This document shows, in pieces, positions 31,610-37,743 of a DNA stretch of 37,743 nucleotides (within the stretch, counting starts at the first letter, position 1; each line of letters starts with the position of its first letter). Below the pieces are notes generated by a model, which made no database searches, was not told where the DNA came from, and saw only the letters and a list, made by a program, of their open reading frames with translations. Source of the DNA: an uncultured Hymenobacter sp. (GTDB taxonomy: Bacteria; Bacteroidota; Bacteroidia; Cytophagales; Hymenobacteraceae); the NCBI GenBank assembly GCA_913778455.1, contig CAJYVK010000389.1:1-37743 (forward strand). The letters are read 5' to 3'. The position numbers and the translations under genes are program-made.

Positions 31610-32215
31610 AAAGAAATACTTGTATTGGTTGTTGGTAAAAAGTGTGTCCCCCTACACGGTAAGTTAAAAATATGGTTTCATTGTATATTAAATTGGGTAA
31701 TAACCTATTGATTCAAGCAAGGATAAAATTGCCCCGAAAAGCTGGCTTCGCTGGCGCAAATCGCGGGAAGAACCATGATTTCCGTAGTCGGAGCGGGCTC
31801 GGTAATCGAATAAACAGGGCGTTACAAGCTGGTGAGCGAGGGCCGGCCCTGGCTGATCGCCGCTCGCGCTTGCGCCGACAGGCTATACCGCCAAGTCCCT
31901 TACTGTCCCGCTAAACCGGCAAGTCCAGCTAGCCAGCCCCGCGCACCTAGCCAGCGGCGAAAAGCAGGCCAGGCAGCTTTTCGATGGGCAGAGGTGTTGG
32001 GTGCCGCAGCTCGGGGCGCGACGTACATAATTACGCCCCCTCACGGAGCGCAAACGTTTGCGACCAGCAGAAATAGCCGCGACCAGCCAAACTGTGCTTA
32101 ATATTGGCCCCCCTAGCAATGAGCTCGCCGTGACTCGTGCGCTAGGGGTCGTTGATTATCCCTCGCGGACGCCATTGTCAGCGAGGTTTTTACCCCCTAC
32201 AAGCCCACCTTTGCA
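31610..32215. other. 606-bp intergenic region upstream of icd
   Basis: The region separates the divergent metalloprotease and icd genes. No gene is supported: the short open frames lack coding character. It holds an AT-rich patch next to the protease start (31660-31730), a LacI/PurR-like 14-bp palindrome at 32049-32062 and a near -7 box CACCTTTG ending 1 nt before the icd ATG. Confidence 0.5.
32049..32062. promoter_or_regulatory. LacI-family-type operator palindrome
   Basis: CGCAAACGTTTGCG is a perfect 14-bp palindrome with a central CG. It matches the core of the E. coli PurR box (ACGCAAACGTTTGCGT) and the general LacI/GalR operator pattern. It lies 153 bp before the icd start. No LacI-type regulator is in the window, so the binding protein is unknown. 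Confidence 0.5.
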
Positions 32216-33448
32216 ATGGCTAAGATTAAAGTAGCAAACCCCGTAGTAGAGCTCGATGGCGACGAGATGACGCGCATCATCTGGAAGTTTATCAAGGACA
32301 AGCTCATCCTGCCCTACCTCGACCTCGACATCAAGTATTACGACCTTGGCATTGAGTACCGCGACCAGACCAACGACCAAGTAACGATTGACTCGGCCAA
32401 CGCCATCAAGCAGTACGGCGTGGGCATCAAGTGCGCCACCATCACCCCCGACGAGGAGCGCGTGAAGGAGTTTGGCCTGAAGCAGATGTGGAAGTCGCCC
32501 AACGGTACCATCCGCAACATTCTCGACGGTACGGTATTCCGCGAGCCCATTGTGACCAGCAATGTGCCCCGCCTCGTGCCCAACTGGACGGCCCCCATCT
32601 GCATCGGCCGCCACGCCTTCGGCGACCAGTACCGCGCCACCGACTTCGTGACCAAGGGCAAGGGCAAGCTCACCATCACCTTCACGCCCGAAGATGGCGG
32701 CGAGGTGCAGTCGTTCGAAGTATTTAACTTCAAAAACGACGGCGTGGCCCTGGCCATGTACAACACCGACGAGAGCATCCGGGGCTTTGCCCACGCCTGC
32801 TTCAACCAGGCCCTGATGAAAGGCTGGCCGCTGTACCTGAGCACCAAGAACACCATCCTGAAGAAGTACGACGGCCGCTTCAAGGACATCTTCCAGGAGA
32901 TCTACGAGCAAGACTACCTGGAGAAATTCAAGGCTGCTGGCATTACCTACGAGCACCGCCTCATCGACGACATGGTGGCCTCGGCCCTCAAGTGGAACGG
33001 CAACTTTGTGTGGGCCTGCAAAAACTACGACGGCGACGTGCAGAGCGACACCGTAGCCCAGGGCTTCGGCTCGCTGGGCCTGATGACTTCAACCCTCGTC
33101 ACGCCCGACGGCAAAACGATGGAAGCAGAGGCTGCCCACGGCACCGTGACGCGCCACTACCGCGACCACCAGAAAGGCAAGCCCACCTCGACCAACCCCA
33201 TCGCCAGCATCTTCGCCTGGACGCGCGGCCTGGAGTTCCGCGGCAAGCTCGACGGCAACCAGGAACTCATCGACTTCTGCCACGCCCTGGAGCAAGTGTG
33301 CATCGAAACCGTAGAAAGCGGCAAAATGACCAAGGATCTGGCCGTCTGCATCCACGGCAACAAAGTAGAGCACGGCCGCGATTACCTCTACACCGAGGAG
33401 TTCTTGGAAGCGCTCGACGAGAACCTGAAAAAGAAGCTGGCCAAGTAA
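32216..33448 (+). CDS. icd: NADP-dependent isocitrate dehydrogenase, eukaryote-like dimeric type
   Basis: The enzyme oxidises isocitrate to 2-oxoglutarate with NADP+ in the TCA cycle. The 410-aa length and the N-terminus ([40 protein letters not shown]) are those of the subgroup that includes eukaryotic cytosolic and mitochondrial IDH, not the E. coli type. Visible motifs are [20 protein letters not shown] (substrate-binding region), [17 protein letters not shown], the metal-binding [14 protein letters not shown] with [20 protein letters not shown], and [20 protein letters not shown]. Start is ATG 32216. A strong terminator follows at 33475-33512. The last 178 bp of this gene reappear as a broken copy at 34896-35072. 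Confidence 0.96.
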   Translation: MAKIKVANPVVELDGDEMTRIIWKFIKDKLILPYLDLDIKYYDLGIEYRDQTNDQVTIDSANAIKQYGVGIKCATITPDEERVKEFGLKQMWKSPNGTIRNILDGTVFREPIVTSNVPRLVPNWTAPICIGRHAFGDQYRATDFVTKGKGKLTITFTPEDGGEVQSFEVFNFKNDGVALAMYNTDESIRGFAHACFNQALMKGWPLYLSTKNTILKKYDGRFKDIFQEIYEQDYLEKFKAAGITYEHRLIDDMVASALKWNGNFVWACKNYDGDVQSDTVAQGFGSLGLMTSTLVTPDGKTMEAEAAHGTVTRHYRDHQKGKPTSTNPIASIFAWTRGLEFRGKLDGNQELIDFCHALEQVCIETVESGKMTKDLAVCIHGNKVEHGRDYLYTEEFLEALDENLKKKLAK

Positions 33449-33474
33449 GCAGCCAAGCTATTATTCAGCGTCAC

Positions 33475-33512
33475 TAAAAAGCCCCCGCTACGCACGTAGC
33501 GGGGGCTTTTTA
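33475..33512. terminator. Terminator of icd (bidirectional)
   Basis: 18-bp perfect arms 33475-33492 and 33495-33512 with a 2-nt loop; the core is AAAAAGCCCCCGCTACG. It is homologous to the terminator at 35096-35143. Confidence 0.9.
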
Positions 33513-33559
33513 ATGCGAGAAGCCCTGTGAGGCGCAGTCGGGCAAACGACCGGCCTGCT

Positions 33560-33660
33560 CTCTGCGGTCGCCTATTCTATCAGTAAGCACTGGACTAGGC
33601 CTTCTTAATAGCTGCAAAGGTGTAGAATTACGCTAGGCCAGTTCCTATCGTAGGGGGCGT
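33560..33660 (-). pseudogene. Decayed C-terminal remnant of a T9SS-sorted protein gene
   Basis: On the minus strand the sequence before TAG at 33574-33572 reads ...LVQCLLIE-stop, parallel to ...LAQRLTIE-stop of the broken T9SS gene ending at 35197. Further upstream the match continues at nucleotide level (CTACACCTTTGCAGCTAT here against CTACACGCTCTTGCTGCTAT there) but with stops and indels. It is part of the duplicated block that includes the icd end and its terminator. Confidence 0.45.
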
Positions 33661-33965
33661 AAAGCACTAGCAACTACCCAACTCTACCCTGACGCGAGCT
33701 ACAAACGCAGCCGGACGGTGACTGAGCGGTAGCTACTAGTCGTGCGAGCGAAAACCGCCACCTTAGATTGGATATTGATGGCTAATCGTAGCCACATTCC
33801 AAATGATGAAGCTTAGCGCTGGCGCGCTGTTCGAGGTTGTTTGTGCTTCGGCCTGCTCAGTGTCAAACGGTATCGTAAGCATCTGCTGGCCACCCTTCCG
33901 AAGCTGCTATAATTCGTGTGCTGAGCACCTATGACCTACGCACGAAGAGCGTTGTACCCGCGACC
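33661..33965. other. Non-coding stretch before the XRE gene
   Basis: No gene, clear repeat or regulatory site could be supported here. It probably contains decayed sequence between the duplicated icd-end block and the DUF2975-XRE cassette. Confidence 0.35.
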
Positions 33966-34169
33966 TTACGGCCCCACTTCTAAAATATCGCCGGGTTGGC
34001 AATTAAGGGCTTGGCAAATTGCCTCCAGCGTACTAAATCGAATGGCTTTCGCTTTACCGGTTTTCAGTATCGAAAGGTTTGAAACAGTTATATCCACTTT
34101 AGCCGCCAATTCGTTGAGCGACATTTTGCGTCGGGCCATCATGACATCTAGGTTTACGATAATGGGCAT
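33966..34169 (-). CDS. Small XRE-family transcriptional regulator (DUF2975 partner)
   Basis: A 67-aa protein that is essentially one helix-turn-helix domain: MPIIVNLDVMMARRKMSLNE, LAAKVDITVSNLSILKTGKA, IRFSTLEAICQALNCQPGDI. This is the short Cro/C1-type HTH (YozG-like) commonly encoded next to DUF2975 membrane proteins. ATG is at 34169-34167, 3 nt after the stop of the DUF2975 gene, so the two are surely co-transcribed and translationally close. In comparable pairs the membrane protein is thought to control the regulator, but no target is known here. Confidence 0.88.
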   Translation of the reverse strand: MPIIVNLDVMMARRKMSLNELAAKVDITVSNLSILKTGKAKAIRFSTLEAICQALNCQPGDILEVGP

Positions 34170-34172
34170 ACG

Positions 34173-34700
34173 TCACACCGTTAACTCGTGCTCGGCCTGA
34201 AACTCGACTCCGCGCCGAAATACTTGTGCGAGGACGAAGATGACGCTTGCTAGGAATAGCCACTCGGCGCTTCCGGCGGCTGATGGTACCGGTCCGCCCC
34301 GTTGGAGCAGCCACGTACTGTAACCAGCCACTACCAGTAGCACCAGGCCCTCTAGCAGCGCCACCTGGCTCATGCGCACGAGTAGCACCGCTGCTTCGGC
34401 TTGGAAGGGCCGCTCAAAATCAAATTTGCCTAAGGCTTTCACCAGCAGATAGGTGAGAAAAGCCTTCAGGGCGGAGGAAGCTATCAGTAAGGACACATAG
34501 AGGCCGTAGGACGTGGTATTGAATTGGTAAAGACCAAGCAGGTCCAGTCCGAGCGGTAGCCGTTTAGCGCTTAATGGGTTGTCGACTAAACTGATAAGGA
34601 ACGAAATTAATAAGGCCCCGGTGTTGATGCACAGGCCAATAAATACAAACCAGAAGATGGTCTTCAGGAAGGCAAGCAGCAGTTTGGGATGTGGTTGCAT
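34173..34700 (-). CDS. DUF2975 family membrane protein
   Basis: A 175-aa protein with four predicted membrane helices: LLAFLKTIFWFVFIGLCINT, SLLIASSALKAFLTYLLVKA (after GLYV), VALLEGLVLLVVAGYSTWLL, and SAEWLFLASVIFVLAQVFRR. The basic loop preceding the third helix (GKFDFERPF) and the terminal RRGVEFQAEHELTV match the DUF2975 pattern (FRRGxEIQxExxLTV). ATG is at 34700-34698. A -7 box TAGCTTTG lies at 34727-34734. It forms a two-gene operon with the small XRE regulator. The biochemical role of DUF2975 is not established. The cassette lies between two copies of the icd 3' end. Confidence 0.88.
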   Translation of the reverse strand: MQPHPKLLLAFLKTIFWFVFIGLCINTGALLISFLISLVDNPLSAKRLPLGLDLLGLYQFNTTSYGLYVSLLIASSALKAFLTYLLVKALGKFDFERPFQAEAAVLLVRMSQVALLEGLVLLVVAGYSTWLLQRGGPVPSAAGSAEWLFLASVIFVLAQVFRRGVEFQAEHELTV

Positions 34701-34726
34701 AAGATGAAAAGAAGTAAAGTGATGAG

Positions 34727-34734
34727 CAAAGCTA
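34727..34734 (-). promoter_or_regulatory. -7 box of the DUF2975-XRE operon
   Basis: TAGCTTTG (minus strand) matches TAnnTTTG and ends 26 nt before the DUF2975 ATG. The surrounding 34735-34800 is AT-rich. Confidence 0.55.
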
Positions 34735-34895
34735 CTTCAATTTTATTGATAAACAGTAAATATTACGTCTTAAAAAGAAATTTTTTACTGAAAACCCTCG
34801 CTCGGCGGCCTGCCATTAATCTGAGCGGAATGTAGTTTTTACCTGCTCCCAGTCACTAGGAATTCTTATAGTAGTTTTATTGCCCCGCTGCTATA

Positions 34896-35072
34896 CGACT
34901 TCTGCCACGCCCTGGACAGGGGTGCATCGAAACCGTCGAAAGCGGCAAAATGACCAAAGACTTGGCCGTCTGCATCCACGGCAACAAAGTAGAGCACGGC
35001 CGCGATTACCTCTACACCGAGGAGTTCCTGGAAGCTCTTGACGAGAACCTGCAAAAGAAGCTTGGCCAATAA
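34896..35072 (+). pseudogene. icd: Broken copy of the icd 3' end
   Basis: The segment begins CGACTTCTGCCACGCCCTGG, identical to icd at 33271, and runs to a TAA at 35070-35072 matching the icd stop. It is highly similar throughout, but one base is missing near 34916 (frameshift in the EQVCIE codons), and a compensated indel pair lies near the end (AAGCTTGGCCAA versus AAGCTGGCCAAG). No start codon or 5' part exists. It encodes nothing useful and marks a duplication. Confidence 0.9.
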
Positions 35073-35095
35073 ACTGGCTAAGCAAGCTTAACTTC

Positions 35096-35143
35096 CATAC
35101 TAAAAAGCCTCCGCTATTCAGATAGCGGAGGCTTTTTAGTATG
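35096..35143. terminator. Terminator following the icd remnant, shared with the convergent T9SS gene
   Basis: Perfect 22-bp arms 35096-35117 and 35122-35143 with loop TCAG; the core is AAAAAGCCTCCGCTAT. It is homologous to the icd terminator at 33475, with compensatory changes that keep the stem paired. Confidence 0.9.
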
Positions 35144-35196
35144 GGAACACTGGGATGCCCAGTTGGTCAAGCGGCTGGCCCGTTCTCTTCAGCGGC

Positions 35197-36142
35197 TTAT
35201 TCTATCGTTAGGCGCTGGGCTAGAGGTGGCTGCTCAGCCGATAGCAGCAAGAGCGTGTAGGAGCCCTTTGGTAGCTCCCGCACATCAACCCGGTGGTTGG
35301 CGGGTAGTGCAGCCTGCCGCACTACCCGGCCGGTAAGGTCAAGCAGGCGTAGGTAGGCACTCGACTCTGGTAGCGAGGGTAGTTCCAGTGTAATGAAGCT
35401 GGTGCCTAGATTAGGGTAAACGCGAAAGCCAGCCGCGCGAGCGTGGGCTTGTGCCGTGCGCAGCAATACGCCGGTGGTAGCGTTGTAGGTGATCATAGGC
35501 CAGCCAGTGGCCCGAAACTCGGTAAACGGTCCCAGATAGCCGGGGTCAGTGCCGGCGCAGATAGGCGACTGCGGCTGCAAGTACTGCCCCACATTGCCGA
35601 ACTGCTCGTAGATGCGCCCCAGCCATTGCCCTTGCGCCGGGGCACCGGTCGGCGTAGTCAGGTGCGCCCGAAACCAGCGGAGCGACCGGCCGCCTACCTG
35701 TTGCGTCCCCACGCTATCAACTATCACCCGTACCTGCTCGGTGGGGCAGGGGCCTTGCGGCACTACGCGGGGCGTTAGCCAACTGCCGCCAACGGGCGCG
35801 GCGAAGTCGTAGAGGGTAAAAAACTACCCGTTGGCTCGTACCTCCACCCGGCTGGCCGACACCCGCGTTACGACGCTCGGCAGCGCATAGGTGCTGGGTG
35901 GCACGGCAACCGGACCGGCGTAGCCGTGGCTAACCACCTGCCGCGGTTAGGAGCTGCGCGGGCTGCCCCGCCACCAGCGTGTCGCGTACGTAGCGTACCA
36001 TTAGGGCACCCTGCTCGCTAAACCTGCCATAGCCATAAGTCCAGCTAGCCCCTGCCGGGCACCAGATGGCCGGATTAGCCGATTGGGCCCGCGCAGAAGG
36101 GGCTAATCCCAGCAGTAGTAGGCAACGTAGCAATCGGTTCAT
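35197..36142 (-). pseudogene. Broken gene for a secreted T9SS-sorted protein
   Basis: It starts at ATG 36142-36140 with a signal peptide (MNRLLRCLLLLGLAPSARAQ) and continues SANPAIWCPAGASWTYGYGR. The frame breaks near 35940: LVAGQPAQLLT is followed by a stop at 35932-35930, while QVVSHGYAGPVAVPPSTYAL continues in a different frame after a one-base change. In that frame a TAG at 35826-35824 interrupts VEVRANG-FFTLYDFAAPVG. Downstream the reading continues to a type A sorting tail (FRVYPNLGTSFITLELPSLP, LRLLDLTGRVVRQ, GSYTLLLLSAEQ) and TAA at 35199-35197. One indel and one nonsense codon make it a pseudogene unless both are sequencing errors. The central domain is not one I can name. Confidence 0.8.
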
Positions 36143-36253
36143 ACACAAGGGCGGGTAAACTTTAGCTAAAGCACGACTAGCTAAACTGGATAAGGCCGTA
36201 TTGGCTTTATGCTCGCTGCCCCAATGCGAGAGTATCGGCCCGCTGTCCGGGCG

Positions 36254-36285
36254 TAAAAAAAGCGCGCTAGCCAAGCTAGCGCGCT
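36254..36285 (-). terminator. Terminator of the sdh operon
   Basis: AGCGCGCTAGC (36261-36271) pairs perfectly with 36275-36285 with a 3-nt loop. On the minus strand a run of T follows, 25 nt after the sdhB stop. Confidence 0.88.
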
Positions 36286-36309
36286 CTTACAGTAGTCGTA
36301 GATAAAAAC

Positions 36310-37095
36310 TTACGCCAGGTGATTCGACGTAGCCTTAGCCGTGAGGAACTCGCGGTTCAGGATGGCGATGTTTTCCAGCGAGATGCCTACCGGGCACTCG
36401 GCTGCGCACGAGCCGATGTTGGAGCAGGCACCGAAGCCTTCGATGTCCATCTGGGCCACCATATTTTCGACGCGGGTTTTGGCTTCTACCTGGCCCTGGG
36501 GCAGCAGGGCCAGCTGCGATACCTTGGCCGAAACGAACAGCATGGCCGAGGCGTTTTTGCAGGCCGCTACGCAGGCCCCGCAACCGATGCAGGTAGCCGC
36601 TTCGAAGGCGCGGTCGGCAATCTCCTTCGGAATCGGAATCTCGTTGCCGTCGGGGGCGCCGCCGGTGTTCACGCTCACGTAGCCCCCGGCCTGGATGATC
36701 CGGTCGAAGGCCGAGCGGTCCACGCTGAGGTCTTTGTTTACCGGGAAGGCATTGGCCCGCCAGGGCTCGATGGTGATGGTATCGCCATCCGAGAACTTGC
36801 GCATGTGCAGCTGGCAGGTCGTGGTGCCCTTCTCGGGGCCGTGCGAGCGGCCGTTGATGAAGAGGTCGCACGAGCCGCAGATGCCCTCGCGGCAGTCGTG
36901 GTCGAAGGCTACCGGGTCCTGGCCGCTGTGCAGCAGGTCCTCGTTGAGCACGTCGAGCATCTCCAAAAACGACATGTCGGGCGAAATACCTTTCACCTGG
37001 TAGTCAACAATGCGGCCTTCCGTCTGGCGGTTGGGCTGACGCCAAACTTTCAGCGTCAGGTTCATGGGTTTAGCGTTGGGGTTGGAGCCAGCCAT
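36310..37095 (-). CDS. sdhB: Succinate dehydrogenase / fumarate reductase iron-sulfur subunit
   Basis: SdhB passes electrons from the flavoprotein to quinone in complex II. The 261-aa protein carries all three cluster sites: [2Fe-2S] at Cys68, Cys73, Cys76 and Cys94 ([17 protein letters not shown]); then [13 protein letters not shown] at 169-180 and [15 protein letters not shown] at 224-238 for the [4Fe-4S] and [3Fe-4S] clusters. The start is ATG 37095-37093 ([20 protein letters not shown]); Met11 is a possible alternative. It follows sdhA on the same strand with a 110-bp gap filled by heptanucleotide arrays, an unusually long and repeat-rich spacing for this operon. Confidence 0.95.
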   Translation of the reverse strand: MAGSNPNAKPMNLTLKVWRQPNRQTEGRIVDYQVKGISPDMSFLEMLDVLNEDLLHSGQDPVAFDHDCREGICGSCDLFINGRSHGPEKGTTTCQLHMRKFSDGDTITIEPWRANAFPVNKDLSVDRSAFDRIIQAGGYVSVNTGGAPDGNEIPIPKEIADRAFEAATCIGCGACVAACKNASAMLFVSAKVSQLALLPQGQVEAKTRVENMVAQMDIEGFGACSNIGSCAAECPVGISLENIAILNREFLTAKATSNHLA

Positions 37096-37104
37096 CTGTT
37101 TTTG

Positions 37105-37203
37105 AATTATGAATTATAAATTATAAATTATGAATTATGAGTCGGGACCGTACGTCTTACCTCTAATTCAGAATTCAGAATTCAGAATTCAGAATTTATA
37201 ATT
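37105..37203. repeat. Two heptanucleotide arrays between sdhA and sdhB
   Basis: 37105-37139 holds five units AATTATG/AATTATA. 37165-37192 holds four exact units AATTCAG, followed by AATTTAT at 37193-37199. The 25 bp between them (GTCGGGACCGTACGTCTTAC region) is non-repetitive. The two arrays can fold back on each other imperfectly. Confidence 0.88.
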
Positions 37204-37205
37204 GT

Positions 37206-37743
37206 TTACTTGTAGCTCCGCTGCGTGAGCTTCACGTTTTCAAATACCAGCTCTTCCTTGTTGAGGCGCTCGGGCTGGTTTTCGCCCATGTACTCCCAGG
37301 CGGCTACGTAAGCGAAGTTTTCGTCGTCGCGCTTGGCTTCGCCGTCCTCCGTGGCGTACTCCTCGCGGAAGTGACCGCCGCAGCTTTCGTTGCGGTTGAG
37401 GGCGTCGTCTACCATTAGCTCGCCCAGCTCGATAAAGTCAGCCACGCGGCCGGCTTTTTCCAGCGCCTGGTTCATCTCCTCACCAGTGCCGACTACTTTC
37501 ACATCCTGCCAGAACTCCTTGCGCAGCTTGGCAATTTCCGCCTTCGCGTACTTGAGACCTTCGGCATTGCGGGCCATGCCGCAGTACTCCCACATGAGGT
37601 GACCCAGCGCCTTGTGAAACTCGTCGGGCGTGCGGTTGCCCTTGATGCTGAGCAGCTGCTCCACGCGCGCCTGCACGCCGGCCTTCGCTTCGGCAAAGGC
37701 GGGGTTGTCGGTCGTTACCGGCTTGGGCGGCGTGTTGGCCAGG
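37206..37743 (-). CDS. sdhA: Succinate dehydrogenase / fumarate reductase flavoprotein subunit, C-terminal part
   Basis: The frame is open from the right edge of the window to TAA at 37208-37206, giving 178 residues of the C-terminal domain. The visible part begins LANTPPKPVTTDNPAFAEAK and continues into the helical C-terminal domain (LGHLMWEYCGMARNAEGLKY, RVADFIELGELMVDDALNRN). It ends with the family hallmarks ESCGGHFREEYATEDGEAKR, DDENFAYVAAWEY and the extreme C-terminus LTQRSYK. The active-site arginine region of SdhA corresponds to the Arg in SCGGHFREE. The FAD-binding part is outside the window. It lies upstream of sdhB in the usual Bacteroidota order. Confidence 0.92.
   Translation of the reverse strand, partial: LANTPPKPVTTDNPAFAEAKAGVQARVEQLLSIKGNRTPDEFHKALGHLMWEYCGMARNAEGLKYAKAEIAKLRKEFWQDVKVVGTGEEMNQALEKAGRVADFIELGELMVDDALNRNESCGGHFREEYATEDGEAKRDDENFAYVAAWEYMGENQPERLNKEELVFENVKLTQRSYK

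Noticed and set aside
31672..32119. Short open frames between the protease gene and icd
   Set aside because: They overlap each other on both strands, lack plausible start signals and show no protein-like composition.
32207..32214. CACCTTTG as the icd promoter
   Set aside because: It lacks the TA of the -7 box and ends 1 nt before the conserved ATG, so a start site downstream of it would remove the start codon.
33780..33965. Possible transposase remnant before the XRE gene
   Set aside because: Short basic peptides appear in translation, but no DDE motif, terminal repeat or convincing similarity could be seen.
37105..37203. Possible CRISPR array
   Set aside because: Units are only 7 bp, contiguous and without spacers, and no cas genes are present. 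It is a short tandem repeat.
1..37743. tRNA or rRNA genes
   Set aside because: No cloverleaf with a T-arm consensus and acceptor pairing, and no rRNA-like segment, was found in the intergenic regions.

Overview
The window looks like a chromosome segment from a GC-rich member of the Bacteroidota, most likely Hymenobacter or a close relative in the Cytophagales. Three things support this. Two secreted proteins carry type IX secretion (Por) sorting tails. Several genes are preceded by the Bacteroidota -7 box TAnnTTTG. The mix of families (DUF4369 thioredoxin, GH13_8-like branching enzyme, paired TatA proteins, metzincin protease with fibronectin and IPT modules) also fits. This is inference from gene content; no rRNA or tRNA is present to confirm it.

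Layout. 1-2690: start of an exported protein, gatA and two tatA genes, all on the minus strand. 3025-5418: polysaccharide-type flippase and enoyl-CoA hydratase (minus). 5637-6565: mscL and a small exported protein (plus). 6834-12157: the rimP-nusA-infB translation/transcription cluster (minus). 12301-14421: a DUF4369/TlpA-type thioredoxin and a frame-disrupted lipoprotein, with lower GC than their surroundings. 14788-20689: gamma-glutamyltransferase, glycogen branching enzyme (plus), a fluoride-type CLC transporter and a DUF1905/YdeI protein. 20800-24919: an unusual glycosyltransferase-like protein, divergent from a GH31 alpha-glucosidase. 25118-28026: an unknown protein, a CDF cation exporter, an XRE regulator and a coiled-coil protein. 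28127-31609: a large secreted metalloprotease (minus). 32216-36142: icd, a DUF2975-XRE cassette, a second broken copy of the icd 3' end and a dead T9SS protein gene. 36310-37743: sdhB and the end of sdhA (minus).

Most genes are housekeeping: amidation of tRNA-bound Glu/Asp, Tat export, translation initiation, TCA cycle and succinate oxidation, and glycogen or alpha-glucan handling (glgB and GH31, with a glycosyltransferase relic between them).

The unusual content lies mostly between the genes. There is an 80-bp perfect palindrome without a spacer just before an XRE regulator gene. A 64-bp inverted repeat begins exactly at the stop codons of two convergent genes, and a related array follows rimP. 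Paired, oppositely oriented heptanucleotide arrays fill several short intergenic gaps. The icd 3' end, its terminator and the adjoining T9SS gene end are duplicated, and the two copies bracket a regulator cassette. A lipoprotein gene changes frame exactly at a canonical -1 slippery heptamer. I found no CRISPR array, rRNA, tRNA, intact insertion sequence or prophage gene.
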